From Deltaproteobacteria bacterium (GTDB taxonomy: Bacteria; Desulfobacterota; Desulfobacteria; Desulfobacterales; QNYZ01): DNA of 52,401 nucleotides. The notes beneath the pieces were generated by a model that worked only from the letters and a program-made list of their open reading frames with translations, did no database searches and was not told where the DNA came from. The DNA lies in contig QNYZ01000077.1 in NCBI GenBank assembly GCA_003973265.1, positions 1 to 52,401 of the forward strand, in the 5' to 3' direction. The first letter of the stretch is position 1. The number at the start of each line of letters is the position of its first letter. The translations under genes were made by a program, and so were the position numbers. Positions 34,640-44,444 of the stretch are shown in pieces.

Positions 34640-36357
34640 AACAACACGCTTATTTAAAGATTGTTTTGGCATGCGCCTTAATGTTTTTCGGCATTTCCGT
34701 GATTTCTCCCGTGAATGCCGCCCTCTGGAATAAGCGATATGTGGTAAAAAGCGACCAGGGAAAGGATTTTCTCTGTGATCCTTATGTGGTTCAGGAAAAC
34801 GATTGGATTTACAAAATTTTCAGGCAAAAGGGAGAAATATCCGAACAGAATTTTTTCAGGTTTCTTGATATTTTTAAACGACTCAATTCGGATATCAGCG
34901 ATATCAACCGGATTTACCCCGGGGATATTATCCTGATCCCGCTGAAAACCATCACGCAGGATACCCTGCCCATCCCCCCTGCAAAAACCGTAACCATTCC
35001 ATTTGCCTCCATCTCCAATCGTCCGGCAGACACCGTGGTAATCCGCAAGGGAGATAGCGTCTCCAGGCTGCTTTCCCGACGTTTTGGAAATCCAAAATCC
35101 GCGAAATACCGGGAAGGGCTCCGCCGCTTTAAGGAGCTCAACCCGGAAATTACCAATTTGAACCTGCTGATTGTCGGCCAAGAGGTGCGTTTACCGACCA
35201 TTTTACCGGCGCCGGAAACGACTGAGACGTCGCCACCTGCCGCACCTAAAAACCAGGTATCAGCAGTTACCGCTGCAGCCAATCCGCCAATGGCCGGCAT
35301 GCCCGCTGTCACGGCCACTTCGCTCGCCCAGGTGGCTGAAATGCTAGATGCCGAGCTCTTTGACCGGGGCAACTACCATTTCCCCGGAGAGAACAACGGG
35401 GGCCACTACCTGGATCTGAACCTATTTCCTGTCATGCGGTTGAAAGACCAGACACGAATCCTTTTTATCCGGCCGTTTTCTCAGTTGTCGTCGTCGGATC
35501 TTGATGTAGTCAAATCCTACTGGAAAAACCTCCGGATTGTCCGCATCCCCGCGCCTCCGGTGTCTGCTTATCAATTCATCGATAAAATTTTTCTTGCCTT
35601 GAATCTCAATCAGCGTTCCCCGGGAAAAACGACCTTTGCAGACGGAGATACAAGGGTTCACATAAAAGCCAAGTGGTCCCTCAGAACCGCGCAGACAGGC
35701 GGAAAGCCCGACGAGTCTCTTTGCGTAACGCCTGTTGAAAAGGGCACAAAGCCGTTTCCCGAAACGATATTCAATTACCTTGCACGCCATCATATCACCT
35801 ATTGGGAAATCCAGCCCGATGGAAAACTGACCGGAACCAGCAGCCAGAGCAACTCATCTGTGGATATGGAAAATCCGCCACTGATCATGGCGATCGATCC
35901 CAAATATTTTGTGCGTGAGGTGGCTTCAGCGCTAGGATGGACATTTCAGGACCAGGTGGAGATCAGTTTCCCTTATGCCGGTGTCCAGGTCGATGCCGTT
36001 TCCAGCATGGTATCTGCGGGGCCGGCCCGATCCTGCCTGGTGGATTTCGGTAATTTTGCCGGCGACAGTATCTCGGCCATCAAAGCGACCGGACTGAAGG
36101 TTGTCTCACTATCGAACAGCTTTGACCCTTTCGGTTTGCTGCACCGCCTTTTGGACACCTTATCAATCGCGTATACCGACAAACCGACTGTGGCCGTCAG
36201 AAATCAAAATGATGGCCGGGGCGTTTTTTTTACCTATCCCGGTGTGATGGTAGATCTCGCCGACGGAAAAGCGTTGTTTACCACGGCCATCGTTCCGCTT
36301 GAACAACAGCAATTCCTCTATACACGGGGAATCCAGGCAATACGAATCACCCGCTAA
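34636..36357 (+). CDS. Secreted LysM-domain protein
   Basis: 573 residues with a signal peptide (IVLACALMFFGISVISPVNA, cut before ALWN). Two LysM-like modules follow: about 45-105 (VVQENDWIYKIFRQKG to RIYPGDIILIP) and about 135-190 (VVIRKGDSVSRLLSRRFG to LIVGQEVRLPT). These bind peptidoglycan. A proline/alanine-rich linker leads to a C-terminal domain of about 350 residues that I do not recognise. It is co-translated with thrC by a 4-bp overlap and followed after 40 bp by a TPR lipoprotein, so the pair probably works in the envelope. Confidence 0.8.
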   Translation: MKQHAYLKIVLACALMFFGISVISPVNAALWNKRYVVKSDQGKDFLCDPYVVQENDWIYKIFRQKGEISEQNFFRFLDIFKRLNSDISDINRIYPGDIILIPLKTITQDTLPIPPAKTVTIPFASISNRPADTVVIRKGDSVSRLLSRRFGNPKSAKYREGLRRFKELNPEITNLNLLIVGQEVRLPTILPAPETTETSPPAAPKNQVSAVTAAANPPMAGMPAVTATSLAQVAEMLDAELFDRGNYHFPGENNGGHYLDLNLFPVMRLKDQTRILFIRPFSQLSSSDLDVVKSYWKNLRIVRIPAPPVSAYQFIDKIFLALNLNQRSPGKTTFADGDTRVHIKAKWSLRTAQTGGKPDESLCVTPVEKGTKPFPETIFNYLARHHITYWEIQPDGKLTGTSSQSNSSVDMENPPLIMAIDPKYFVREVASALGWTFQDQVEISFPYAGVQVDAVSSMVSAGPARSCLVDFGNFAGDSISAIKATGLKVVSLSNSFDPFGLLHRLLDTLSIAYTDKPTVAVRNQNDGRGVFFTYPGVMVDLADGKALFTTAIVPLEQQQFLYTRGIQAIRITR

Positions 36358-36397
36358 CCAACTAAATCCAAGAAAGAATCGGATAGAGGAGACTCCC

Positions 36398-37183
36398 ATG
36401 CAATATTGGCCAAATCGATGGATACCGGTTATGCTTGCCCTGATAATACTGGCGGGCTGTGCCGGCAACCTTGAGCAAAGAAAAAAACAAAGCCAGGCGG
36501 CGCGTGATGTCGGCGAATCATACCTGATCCAGGGAAACTATACCCCCGCTCTCAGGGAATTGATTAAAGCCGAAAAAATATACCCGGATGACCCGATCCT
36601 GCAAAACTTTCTTGGATTGGCATACCGGGGCAAAGAACATTTTGAAGAAGCGGCAAGCCACTTTAAAAAAGCGGTTGAATTGGAACCGGACTATGCCCCC
36701 GCGCTTAATAATCTGGGTGAAATCTACCTTATCCAGAAAAAATGGGACGAAGCCATCAAGATTTTCAAAGAGCTCTCTTCAAATATTCTTTATTCAACAC
36801 CCCATTTTGCCGATCTCAATCTGGGGTGGGCCTATTATAATAAGCATGACTACATTACCTCAGCCGTTTATTACAAGAAAGTAATCAAGCATTATCTGGA
36901 TGGATTCAGTAAAGATATTGTATACATCAAGGCGCTTCGCGGGTTGGGAAAAATCTACATGGCTTCCGGTAACCTGGTCAAGGCTGACAAAATCATGGAA
37001 GACGCCCTGCGTCAGGCGCCCGAATTCCCGCCGCTGCTGCTGGATGTCGCCAAACTCAGAAGCGCGCTGGGTAAAAGAGATGCGGCCATCGCCGCCTATC
37101 ACAAAGTAATTCAAGTGGCCCCCGGAAGTGATCTGGCAGTTGAAGCGGTAAAAGCGTTATCGGCACTTACCCCGGGGAATTAG
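36398..37183 (+). CDS. TPR lipoprotein (PilF-like)
   Basis: Start at the ATG at 36398 after AGAGGAGAC; an upstream in-frame ATG inside the LysM gene lacks a ribosome site. 261 residues. The signal ends in a lipobox LILAGC (Cys18), so the protein is probably lipid-anchored. Several tetratricopeptide repeats follow, for example NYTPALRELIKAEKIYPDDP, HFEEAASHFKKAVELEPDYA and NLGEIYLIQKKWDEAIKIF. PilF/PilW-type lipoproteins assist secretin assembly. With a type II secretion operon beginning convergently 1 kb downstream, a pilotin-like role is possible but unproven. Confidence 0.82.
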   Translation: MQYWPNRWIPVMLALIILAGCAGNLEQRKKQSQAARDVGESYLIQGNYTPALRELIKAEKIYPDDPILQNFLGLAYRGKEHFEEAASHFKKAVELEPDYAPALNNLGEIYLIQKKWDEAIKIFKELSSNILYSTPHFADLNLGWAYYNKHDYITSAVYYKKVIKHYLDGFSKDIVYIKALRGLGKIYMASGNLVKADKIMEDALRQAPEFPPLLLDVAKLRSALGKRDAAIAAYHKVIQVAPGSDLAVEAVKALSALTPGN

Positions 37184-37220
37184 GATGTTTTTCGACAGGC
37201 GTTAATGGCTGCCGCCGCAT

Positions 37221-38222
37221 TTAAAAAGAGAAACTTACGCAGACACCGCCACTATGGGTATCCATCCCCTTTATCAGACGGACAGAAAAGCGGCGTTTCA
37301 GGTCCAGAATAAATGATTTGGCGCTGCGCCGATTATATTTGTGTGCACTGCTGACGGCGCTGTAGATATTTCCCGTGTAAAAATTGATCCCCACGATGCT
37401 GAGTAACCCGCCCAACACCGGCTGATCATTGTCAAACGCCTCGTAAGCCGCCCAGAAAGAAGCCGTATTCAGAAAGAACGCGACCAGCGCATCCTGGTTC
37501 CTGTGGGTATAAAGATGTCCCGCTCCCGGGACCAGCGCCAGCAGTCCTGCCAGGCGGGCATTTTTGTAAGAAATTTTATCGGTATGCGAAAGGGCCGAGG
37601 TCAGCTTCTCAATCGAATATCGGCTGCGGCCGTGCGGCGAGATGGTTTGAAGCCAGTCACGGGCTTCCGGCCATCGGGCGGTTTCAATAAATATCCACGC
37701 ACCCAGATAGCGGGCCTCATCACGGATCGTGGCAGCGGGAGCGGCTGATAATAAATTATGAAGCGTAATCAACGCCTGATCGAAATTATTCAACGCGACC
37801 TGGCACCGGCTGAGAAGCAGATAGGCTTGCGCCACATCCCGATCCGGTTCTTCATTGATGGCGCTGTTGCAGGCGGCAGTCGCCTCCTGGTATTGCCCCC
37901 CTGAATAATATGCCCGAGCGGCCTGAAGCCGCGCATCAAAAGCCCGCAAATGATCTGGAAATAAAAAAACAAACCGTTCAAACTCAGCGGCGGCCCGGGT
38001 AAACCGCCGGGCATCATACAAAGACTGCGCAAAGGCGTATTGGCGGTCAGGATCAATTGGAAATGGCCTTTTCAGCCATTCATCCGCATGGCTCGATCGG
38101 GGGAACATCCCTGTCAGGATACCGATAATCAGGAGACCGCACAGGGATACGTTTCGGATAAAGCGGGATCGGTTTTGCTTAAGGCGATTGCGCCTGGTAA
38201 TCATAGCACCGGCCCGGGTCAT
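37221..38222 (-). CDS. TPR-containing membrane protein downstream of gspE
   Basis: 333 residues. The N terminus is basic with a hydrophobic stretch (VSLCGLLIIGILTGMF) and an AxA-type site before DEWLK, a signal peptide or anchor. TPR-like repeats cover about 60-200 (YAFAQSLYDARRFTRAAAEF, ARAYYSGGQYQEATAACNSA). A glycine-rich hydrophobic segment with LLALVPGAGHLYTHRNQDAL and further membrane-like stretches follow. The start overlaps the gspE stop in ATGA, so it is the last gene of the type II secretion operon. It is not one of the standard Gsp components. I do not recognise a specific family. Confidence 0.75.
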   Translation of the reverse strand: MTRAGAMITRRNRLKQNRSRFIRNVSLCGLLIIGILTGMFPRSSHADEWLKRPFPIDPDRQYAFAQSLYDARRFTRAAAEFERFVFLFPDHLRAFDARLQAARAYYSGGQYQEATAACNSAINEEPDRDVAQAYLLLSRCQVALNNFDQALITLHNLLSAAPAATIRDEARYLGAWIFIETARWPEARDWLQTISPHGRSRYSIEKLTSALSHTDKISYKNARLAGLLALVPGAGHLYTHRNQDALVAFFLNTASFWAAYEAFDNDQPVLGGLLSIVGINFYTGNIYSAVSSAHKYNRRSAKSFILDLKRRFSVRLIKGMDTHSGGVCVSFSF

Positions 38223-39955
38223 TGCGTCACACGGACAATCTCTTCGATCGTCGATACCCCGGCCAGTACTTTTTGAATCCCGTCTTCACGCAGAGTGGTC
38301 ATTCCCCATTTGAGGGCCTCCTCGTTGATCTGGAAAGCATCGTGATTTTCGAGGATCAGTTTTTTGATTCCATGGCCCAGCAGCATGAATTCAAAGATGG
38401 CAACACGCCCCAGGTAGCCGGTTTGAAAGCATTTCGCGCATCCCACGGCTTTGTACAGCTGCTTGCCACGAACCTGCTCCGCCGCCGCTCCCAGAAGTTT
38501 GAGGGTGGCTTCGTCCGGCTGGTAGGGCTGTTTGCAATCTTCACACAACACCCGAATCAACCGCTGGGCGGCCACAGCGTTGACTGATGATGCGATTAAA
38601 AACGGCTCCGTGCCGATATCCACCAGCCGGGTAATGGCACTGGCCGCATCGTTGGTGTGGAGCGTTGAAAAAACCATGTGACCGGTTAAGGCAGACTGCA
38701 CGGCGATTTCAGCGGTTTCCTGATCCCTTATTTCTCCGACCAGAATCACGTCCGGATCCTGACGTACAATCGATCGCAATCCCCTTGCAAAAGTTAAATC
38801 AATCTTCGTATTCACCTGAATCTGATTGATACCGTCGAGCTGATATTCCACCGGGTCTTCGATGGTAATAATATTGATGTCGGATCGGTTGATGGATGAC
38901 AAAATGGCATACAGGGTTGTTGTTTTGCCACTCCCGGTAGGCCCGGTGATGAGAAAAATACCATGGGGCATCTGCATTATTTTTTTCAGAACCGCCAGTG
39001 CATCCGGGGACAATCCCAACTCGTTAAGATCAAATACCGAGCCCGATTTATTAAGCAGTCTCAAAACAACCCGTTCACCGAAAACCGTGGGAATCGTCGA
39101 CACCCGGATATCAATTTCCTGATTCCCGATCTTCACATCAATACGGCTGTCCTGGGGCAGACGCTTTTCGGCAATGTTCATCTTGGCCATGACCTTGATT
39201 CGACCGATCAGGGCCGACTGTATCCACTTGGGCGGCGTGAGCATATCATAAAGAATCCCGTCCACCCGGTGCCGGACCTTGAAACTATCCGCATAGGGCT
39301 CCACATGAATATCGCTCGCTTTGGCTTTCACCGCCTGGGAAATGATATGGTTGACCAGCTTAATGATCGGTGCGTCCGAAGTATCATCCAGGAGATCCGC
39401 CGTCTGTTCGATTTCACTGAGGATACTCGAGCTTTCTTCTTCCATGTCCTGGACCAGCTGCTGAGCAGAACCGCGACTCATGTCATAGGTCCGGTTCACG
39501 GCCGATAAAATGGCCGACCGGGTCGATAATACCATTTTAAAGCGATCCAGCTTGAGCAGCCGTACCAGGTCATCGATGGGGTGGACCTGGGCCGGGTTGT
39601 AAATCACGACGATGAAATCGGCCGGTGCTTCTTCACCATCTGCGGGCGGCTCACCACCATTTTTTTCTGAAGGGAGTACGCCCAGGGGAAAGATAACATG
39701 CTTTTTCAAAAATCCGATGGGGATCAGATCGGTAAATTCTTCAGTGGCGGCCCCCTCGGGCAGTTCCGGCCAGAACGGGATGCCAAACTGGACACTTCGC
39801 GCCGTCAACAGCTCAGTTTCGGTAATAATGCCCTTTTTGACGAGCTCCGCCCCGATGTCTCCGTCAGGATCCAGGTCATCCTGTCGGATCTCAGCCAGGG
39901 CATCTTCGGAAACGCCGGCAACCTCTTCTATAACCTCTGTGAATGTTTTCCGCAT
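38219..39955 (-). CDS. gspE: Type II secretion ATPase GspE
   Basis: A 578-residue GspE/PilB-type ATPase. The N1 domain (1-160) includes a low-complexity acidic loop (EKNGGEPPADGEEAPAD). The core has Walker A GPTGSGKTTT (338-347), the Asp box IITIEDPVEYQLDGI, Walker B VILVGEIRDQETAEIA and the His box FSTLHTNDA. The C-terminal zinc site has CEDCKQPY and CAKCFQTGYLGR. It powers pseudopilus assembly from the cytoplasmic side via GspL. It lies 6 bp after gspD and is coupled to the TPR gene downstream. Confidence 0.95.
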   Translation of the reverse strand: MRKTFTEVIEEVAGVSEDALAEIRQDDLDPDGDIGAELVKKGIITETELLTARSVQFGIPFWPELPEGAATEEFTDLIPIGFLKKHVIFPLGVLPSEKNGGEPPADGEEAPADFIVVIYNPAQVHPIDDLVRLLKLDRFKMVLSTRSAILSAVNRTYDMSRGSAQQLVQDMEEESSSILSEIEQTADLLDDTSDAPIIKLVNHIISQAVKAKASDIHVEPYADSFKVRHRVDGILYDMLTPPKWIQSALIGRIKVMAKMNIAEKRLPQDSRIDVKIGNQEIDIRVSTIPTVFGERVVLRLLNKSGSVFDLNELGLSPDALAVLKKIMQMPHGIFLITGPTGSGKTTTLYAILSSINRSDINIITIEDPVEYQLDGINQIQVNTKIDLTFARGLRSIVRQDPDVILVGEIRDQETAEIAVQSALTGHMVFSTLHTNDAASAITRLVDIGTEPFLIASSVNAVAAQRLIRVLCEDCKQPYQPDEATLKLLGAAAEQVRGKQLYKAVGCAKCFQTGYLGRVAIFEFMLLGHGIKKLILENHDAFQINEEALKWGMTTLREDGIQKVLAGVSTIEEIVRVTQ

Positions 39956-39961
39956 GATGAA

Positions 39962-41962
39962 CTAAAACCGATCTTCGAATATCACTTCATCAGGCGGCGA
40001 AGTGGGTTTATCGATATGCGGTGGTTCTTGATACAATTTAATGTTGCCATCCTTGACCGTGTCGATTTCAGTCCGTTTTTTCTGGTATATTGCGTCTGCC
40101 TCGGCCGGCGACTGGACCACGTGGGGGGTTAAAAATACATATAAATTGGTCTTTTCTCGGGAGTTTGACCGGGACTTGAACAACCATCCGGCGCCGGGGA
40201 TGCTGCCCAGACAGGGTATTTTGTCTGTCGACGTGGTAAACCCTTCGTCAATGAGCCCACCGATGACCACCGTGTTTTTATCGTGCACAATCACCGTTGT
40301 ATCGACGGTTCTCTTAAGCGTCGTGGGCCGGGTGGAAGAGACGGCCGTCCCTCCGGAAAGGTCCTCCAGCTTGGTCACTTCCTGAAAAATTTTAAGCCGG
40401 ACCGCCCGATCCTTGCTGATATGAGGTGTGATTTTCAATGTAATCCCGACATCTCGATATTCAAACGTATTAAAAGATTCCGTCTGGGAAGAACCGGATT
40501 TGGTCTGGTAGGGGACATTTTTACCTACCGAGATAGTCGCCTCTTCATTATCGGTGGTCATGAGTTGGGGTGTTGACAAAATGTGTACATCACGATCATG
40601 CCTGAAAGCGTTGATCAAGGCAGAGATTCCGGGGAACTTAATCCCTCCAATTTCCAATAACTCGCTGAAAATGCCAAGAGAAAACCCCGGGGGGAAAATA
40701 CCGGCGCCAGCCGCAGGTGGTGCAACCAGCCCGAGAATATTCCGATAATCGTTGCCACCGCCAAAACCGCCGCCCGCACCGGCTCGCCGGTTATTGATAT
40801 CCACCTCGTTGGCCACGAGCCATTGAGCGCCAAGATTGAAATCTTTATCGACATTCACTTCCATGATCAGCACTTCAATAAAGACCATGGCCCGGGGAAT
40901 ATCCAACTTCCGGATTATCTCTTCAAGCACTGGAAAATCATCCTTTTCCGCCATGATCACCAGGCTGTTGGTCGCCTTGTCGGGCATGATCCGGACGTTT
41001 CGGGACAATAGGACCGCCGTCTTTTTCCCGGGCTTCTTGGCACCCTTTTTCTGGGCGGTGGGAACCTCCTGAAGTACCTTGGCCAGCTCCTCGGCGGTGG
41101 CGTTTTCAAGATAATAGACCCGGATCTTCTCACTGCCGCGGGGCATTTTTTTGTCCAGCATGCGGATCAGCTCTTTCGTCCGGGCAAGATCATTTTTGCT
41201 GGCCAGCATGATGATCGTGTTGGTCCGTTCATCGGCAATAAACCGTTCCGGCTGCACCGCCTGGCCCTTTTTGCCGGCCTGGCGTGCCGGACGAAAAACC
41301 GATGACAGCAGTTTAACCAGTTTGCCGGCATCCGCGTATTCAAGGGTAACCACATCGATTTCCTGGCCGACCCCGGGTTTATCAACAGCCTCAATGATTC
41401 GCATCAATCGTTGAATATTGGATTGGACTTCGGTGATAATCAACGTATTTGTTTTTGTATAGGCAAGTACCACGCTGCTTTTTGATACCAATGGGGACAA
41501 CAGCTGCCGCATTTCGGTGGCGGCAGCATACTTCAGGGGGATCAACTGGGTAACCACCTGGTCCATCGGATCGGCCTTGGCCGCTTCCAGCAGCGTAATG
41601 ATATCTTTTGATTTGGCATCAACGGCAGGGACAATTTTTATCATCTCGCCGGACTGAATCGTCGTAAAGCCGTGAAGTTCAAGCACCGACTGAAAAACCT
41701 GGTAGGCTTCATCAACAGAGATACGGCCCGGCGAATTAATCGTTACCCTGCCCTTGACCCGTTGGTCAACGATAAAATTTTTATCCGTTAATTCGCTGAT
41801 AAATTTGATAAAGACATTAATGTCCACATCCGTGAAATCAATGGAGACATATTGTTCATCTGCCTGAGCCGAAACCGCCGGGACGGTATCAATAAATAAT
41901 ATCAGGCCGAAAGAGATAACCGCAGCTGCCCACAGGATCCGGGTGATTGAATATCGCTTCAT
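39962..41962 (-). CDS. gspD: Type II secretion secretin GspD
   Basis: 666 residues with a signal peptide (ILWAAAVISFGLILFID to VSAQADEQ). N0 begins YVSIDFTDVDINVFIKFISE. The N1-N3 repeats show PLKYAAATEMRQLLSPLVSK, TLEYADAGKLVKLLSSVFRP and YYLENATAEELAKVLQEVPT. The secretin core has VFIEVLIMEVNVDKDFNLGA, the TM-gate region with STPQLMTTDNEEATISVGKNVPY and VIGGLIDEGF. It forms the outer-membrane channel. The start overlaps gspC by ATGA. A glycine-rich loop (RRAGAGGGFGGGND) sits in the core. Confidence 0.95.
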   Translation of the reverse strand: MKRYSITRILWAAAVISFGLILFIDTVPAVSAQADEQYVSIDFTDVDINVFIKFISELTDKNFIVDQRVKGRVTINSPGRISVDEAYQVFQSVLELHGFTTIQSGEMIKIVPAVDAKSKDIITLLEAAKADPMDQVVTQLIPLKYAAATEMRQLLSPLVSKSSVVLAYTKTNTLIITEVQSNIQRLMRIIEAVDKPGVGQEIDVVTLEYADAGKLVKLLSSVFRPARQAGKKGQAVQPERFIADERTNTIIMLASKNDLARTKELIRMLDKKMPRGSEKIRVYYLENATAEELAKVLQEVPTAQKKGAKKPGKKTAVLLSRNVRIMPDKATNSLVIMAEKDDFPVLEEIIRKLDIPRAMVFIEVLIMEVNVDKDFNLGAQWLVANEVDINNRRAGAGGGFGGGNDYRNILGLVAPPAAGAGIFPPGFSLGIFSELLEIGGIKFPGISALINAFRHDRDVHILSTPQLMTTDNEEATISVGKNVPYQTKSGSSQTESFNTFEYRDVGITLKITPHISKDRAVRLKIFQEVTKLEDLSGGTAVSSTRPTTLKRTVDTTVIVHDKNTVVIGGLIDEGFTTSTDKIPCLGSIPGAGWLFKSRSNSREKTNLYVFLTPHVVQSPAEADAIYQKKRTEIDTVKDGNIKLYQEPPHIDKPTSPPDEVIFEDRF

Positions 41963-42861
41963 TTATCCTCAACTCTGTATTGAATAGTTTGCTCGACCCC
42001 TCTTCGGCGAATCTGAAGATTTACATTGCTGGCTGTTTTCAGACTTGAATAAAACGCCAACGCATCGTCAACCGATTGAATCGGTTTTCCGTTAACGCCG
42101 GTAACAATATCTCCATTTTCAAAACCGATGTCAGTGAAAAGTGAGCCCGGCCGAACACCGGTAAGCTTTAAGCCATCCGGCTGCCCGTTGGTAAAATGGG
42201 GCCGGATACGCACATGTTTCATTAATTCATTTACATTCTTAATGGCGTCCTGGATCCGGGCCCGCTGTATAACCACTTCTTCCCCGACAGCCGGGCCGGC
42301 CGGAGCCGGTGGGGCCTTGGCGCGCGCAGCCCGGGTGGGAGGAGGTATACCGGCCCGCATTTTTTGGGTCGGTATTTCGATCTTTAAAATTTCTTTTTTC
42401 CCATCAACCTCCAGCACGACCTTTTCCCGTAAAATCATTTTGACACTGGCCGTCTGGATCATATCGCCGATCGTGTAGAGATGCTGCTTCCGGGTAGCCG
42501 TCTCTTCAATCACGGCAAACGACTGCCCGGCCGCACCGGTTACCGTTCCCCACAGCCTTAACCCCAGTTTGGTTTTTTTCAGGCTGCTGACATCCACCTT
42601 CTTTTCTTTTTTCTGGGATGGCAGCGGTTTGGCCGAAGCCAGCTTGAATAGATCCCGATCGACAATCGCATGGTATTCCTGAAAAGACCGGGGCATTTTT
42701 TTGCCCGTCGGGTTTTGTATAACGGAAGATTGTTCGGCCACCGGCGGCGCCATCACCGGCACTTCCAGCTTTTCACCCAGCACCCGGTAGAGAATAAAAA
42801 CCCCCAGATACGCAATGAGCGAAATCAAAACCAGATGGATGATCGTAAAATAGCGGGCCAT
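41959..42861 (-). CDS. gspC: Type II secretion protein GspC with PDZ domain
   Basis: 300 residues. One N-terminal transmembrane helix (IIHLVLISLIAYLGVFILYRV) is followed by a periplasmic linker. The HR domain is at about 90-165 (LGLRLWGTVTGAAGQSFAVI to GDMIQTASVKMI), and the C-terminal PDZ domain has LTGVRPGSLFTDIGFENGDI and VNGKPIQSVDDALAFY. GspC bridges the inner-membrane platform and the secretin and helps recognise substrates. In the classical order it opens the operon; here it follows gspN and precedes gspD. Confidence 0.92.
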   Translation of the reverse strand: MARYFTIIHLVLISLIAYLGVFILYRVLGEKLEVPVMAPPVAEQSSVIQNPTGKKMPRSFQEYHAIVDRDLFKLASAKPLPSQKKEKKVDVSSLKKTKLGLRLWGTVTGAAGQSFAVIEETATRKQHLYTIGDMIQTASVKMILREKVVLEVDGKKEILKIEIPTQKMRAGIPPPTRAARAKAPPAPAGPAVGEEVVIQRARIQDAIKNVNELMKHVRIRPHFTNGQPDGLKLTGVRPGSLFTDIGFENGDIVTGVNGKPIQSVDDALAFYSSLKTASNVNLQIRRRGVEQTIQYRVEDK

Positions 42862-42883
42862 GTTTTTAAACCGTAAAGGCTCC

Positions 42884-43744
42884 TTATTTTAACCCGACCA
42901 GCGGGTTGCCAACCGTACCTGATACCGATACCGGTATCCCGGTATTTAACAGCTGTTTTCCGGGCCACAAAGGCGCGGGAATTTTTTTCTTCAGCCGGGC
43001 CATAAATTCGGCCTGGAGGCGAATCTTTCCTGTTATATTTAACCGGCTCTCCTTCATGGGGCTGCGCAACGCCACCTCGCCTTCGAAGGTGGCATTGACC
43101 TGTGGCCCCGTCAGTTTGAGAAGCCGGATACCCGCAGTATTGCCCAGAATATCCGCCTTCAATTCAATTTTCGTAAACCGGACGGTCTTGACATCAAATA
43201 AGGCGTTGGCCAGCTGAATCGTACACTCCGAAAATACCAGGTCAAGCATTCCCTGGCCAGGCTGGGAAGGACGGCTGGCAAAACGGAGACTTCCCTCCGC
43301 CTTACCGGCAATACTGACCCCGGACACCGACTTCAAGCCGTTGATACCATCCAGCTCAATTCCAGCCAGATCGATACGGATAATGGTTGGGCTTTTGGCA
43401 GATGCGCCGCCACTCAAAATTTTACCGGAAAAGCGTCCGTGGTGGGCACGCCCATTAAACACGGCCATTGTCCCCCGGCCCTTGACGACAGCCAGCCCCG
43501 GCCGGATTCGAGCTGAAGAGACGTTAAACAGTGATTGCTGTTGATAATATAGCGTTGTATTTTTTATCTTTACATACGGTGGATAGTACAACCCTAAATC
43601 ACCAATGGTCAACCGGAGATCCGGATTTACCCGAAATACCTGATAATCTATATACTTTTCAATTTTCTCTTTCGGAAAAAGAAAAAATAAAAAAAATACG
43701 GTGACGAGCACGGAAAATAATGTATAAAATATTATTTTTTTCAC
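42884..43744 (-). CDS. gspN: Type II secretion protein GspN
   Basis: 286 residues from a GTG at 43744 (MKKIIFYTLFSVLVTV). A single N-terminal membrane anchor is followed by a beta-rich periplasmic domain with repeated GKILSGG/GKAEGSL-like strands, as in GspN and AsmA-like proteins. The weakly conserved family and the position between gspM and gspC support the name. A 140-bp spacer without features separates it from gspM. Confidence 0.7.
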   Translation of the reverse strand: MKKIIFYTLFSVLVTVFFLFFLFPKEKIEKYIDYQVFRVNPDLRLTIGDLGLYYPPYVKIKNTTLYYQQQSLFNVSSARIRPGLAVVKGRGTMAVFNGRAHHGRFSGKILSGGASAKSPTIIRIDLAGIELDGINGLKSVSGVSIAGKAEGSLRFASRPSQPGQGMLDLVFSECTIQLANALFDVKTVRFTKIELKADILGNTAGIRLLKLTGPQVNATFEGEVALRSPMKESRLNITGKIRLQAEFMARLKKKIPAPLWPGKQLLNTGIPVSVSGTVGNPLVGLK

Positions 43745-43884
43745 AATAACTCAATAACTTATAATCGATTAACTGATCATCTGGCCGTTAAAACAACCGG
43801 ATGAGCCGATTTTCAATGACGGTTCTTATCAGTATCAGGCTTATAAATCCTGTTAAGTTCCAAACCACCGCCGCCGGCTTTGGA

Positions 43885-44412
43885 TTACCCAACGGTTTCG
43901 ATAAGCAGCGTCACATCCAGGTAGCCGCCCTTTTTTCTGGATGCGGTTGAAATGCTGGAGCGTTTGATAAAAACCTGTTTACCGGATGTTTCTACCATAT
44001 ACAGATATTGCGCAAGTTGTTGCATTGTAATATTGGAAAATTTCATTTCCACCACATCAATTTTATACGGAATCCCTTTTCTTTCAATGGTTGAGGGCTT
44101 CATGTATGTCAAATGATCTTTGATTTTAACTTTGTCGGAGACATCATTTAAGAAGGCAAACAGTGAAAATCCCTTCCCCCGCTTTTCTATCCGGCTCCGC
44201 GAATGGTCACTTAATTGTTTAAGATTACGATATTCGGCCTTCAATGCCCGCATTTCACTGAGGGCCACTTTTTTGGCTTCAATCTGACGATTCCACCTTT
44301 TATGCGATTCCAGGTAGGGGAATACCCCCCAGTGAAACAGAACAAATAGACCAATCATGGCACCCGCGGCCCAGACGGCAAACTTTTCGCGTTTATTTAG
44401 TTGAATGGCCAT
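43885..44412 (-). CDS. gspM: Type II secretion protein GspM (PilO-like)
   Basis: 175 residues. A short basic N terminus and one transmembrane helix (FAVWAAGAMIGLFVLFHWGV) are followed by a coiled coil (KRWNRQIEAKKVALSEMRAL) and a ferredoxin-like periplasmic domain (VVEMKFSNITMQQLAQYLYM). This is the GspM/PilO layout, and it pairs with GspL in the inner-membrane platform. It lies 32 bp after gspL. Confidence 0.8.
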   Translation of the reverse strand: MAIQLNKREKFAVWAAGAMIGLFVLFHWGVFPYLESHKRWNRQIEAKKVALSEMRALKAEYRNLKQLSDHSRSRIEKRGKGFSLFAFLNDVSDKVKIKDHLTYMKPSTIERKGIPYKIDVVEMKFSNITMQQLAQYLYMVETSGKQVFIKRSSISTASRKKGGYLDVTLLIETVG

Positions 44413-44444
44413 TGGTTCCTTTGGACAGGCACATTACCACCCGA

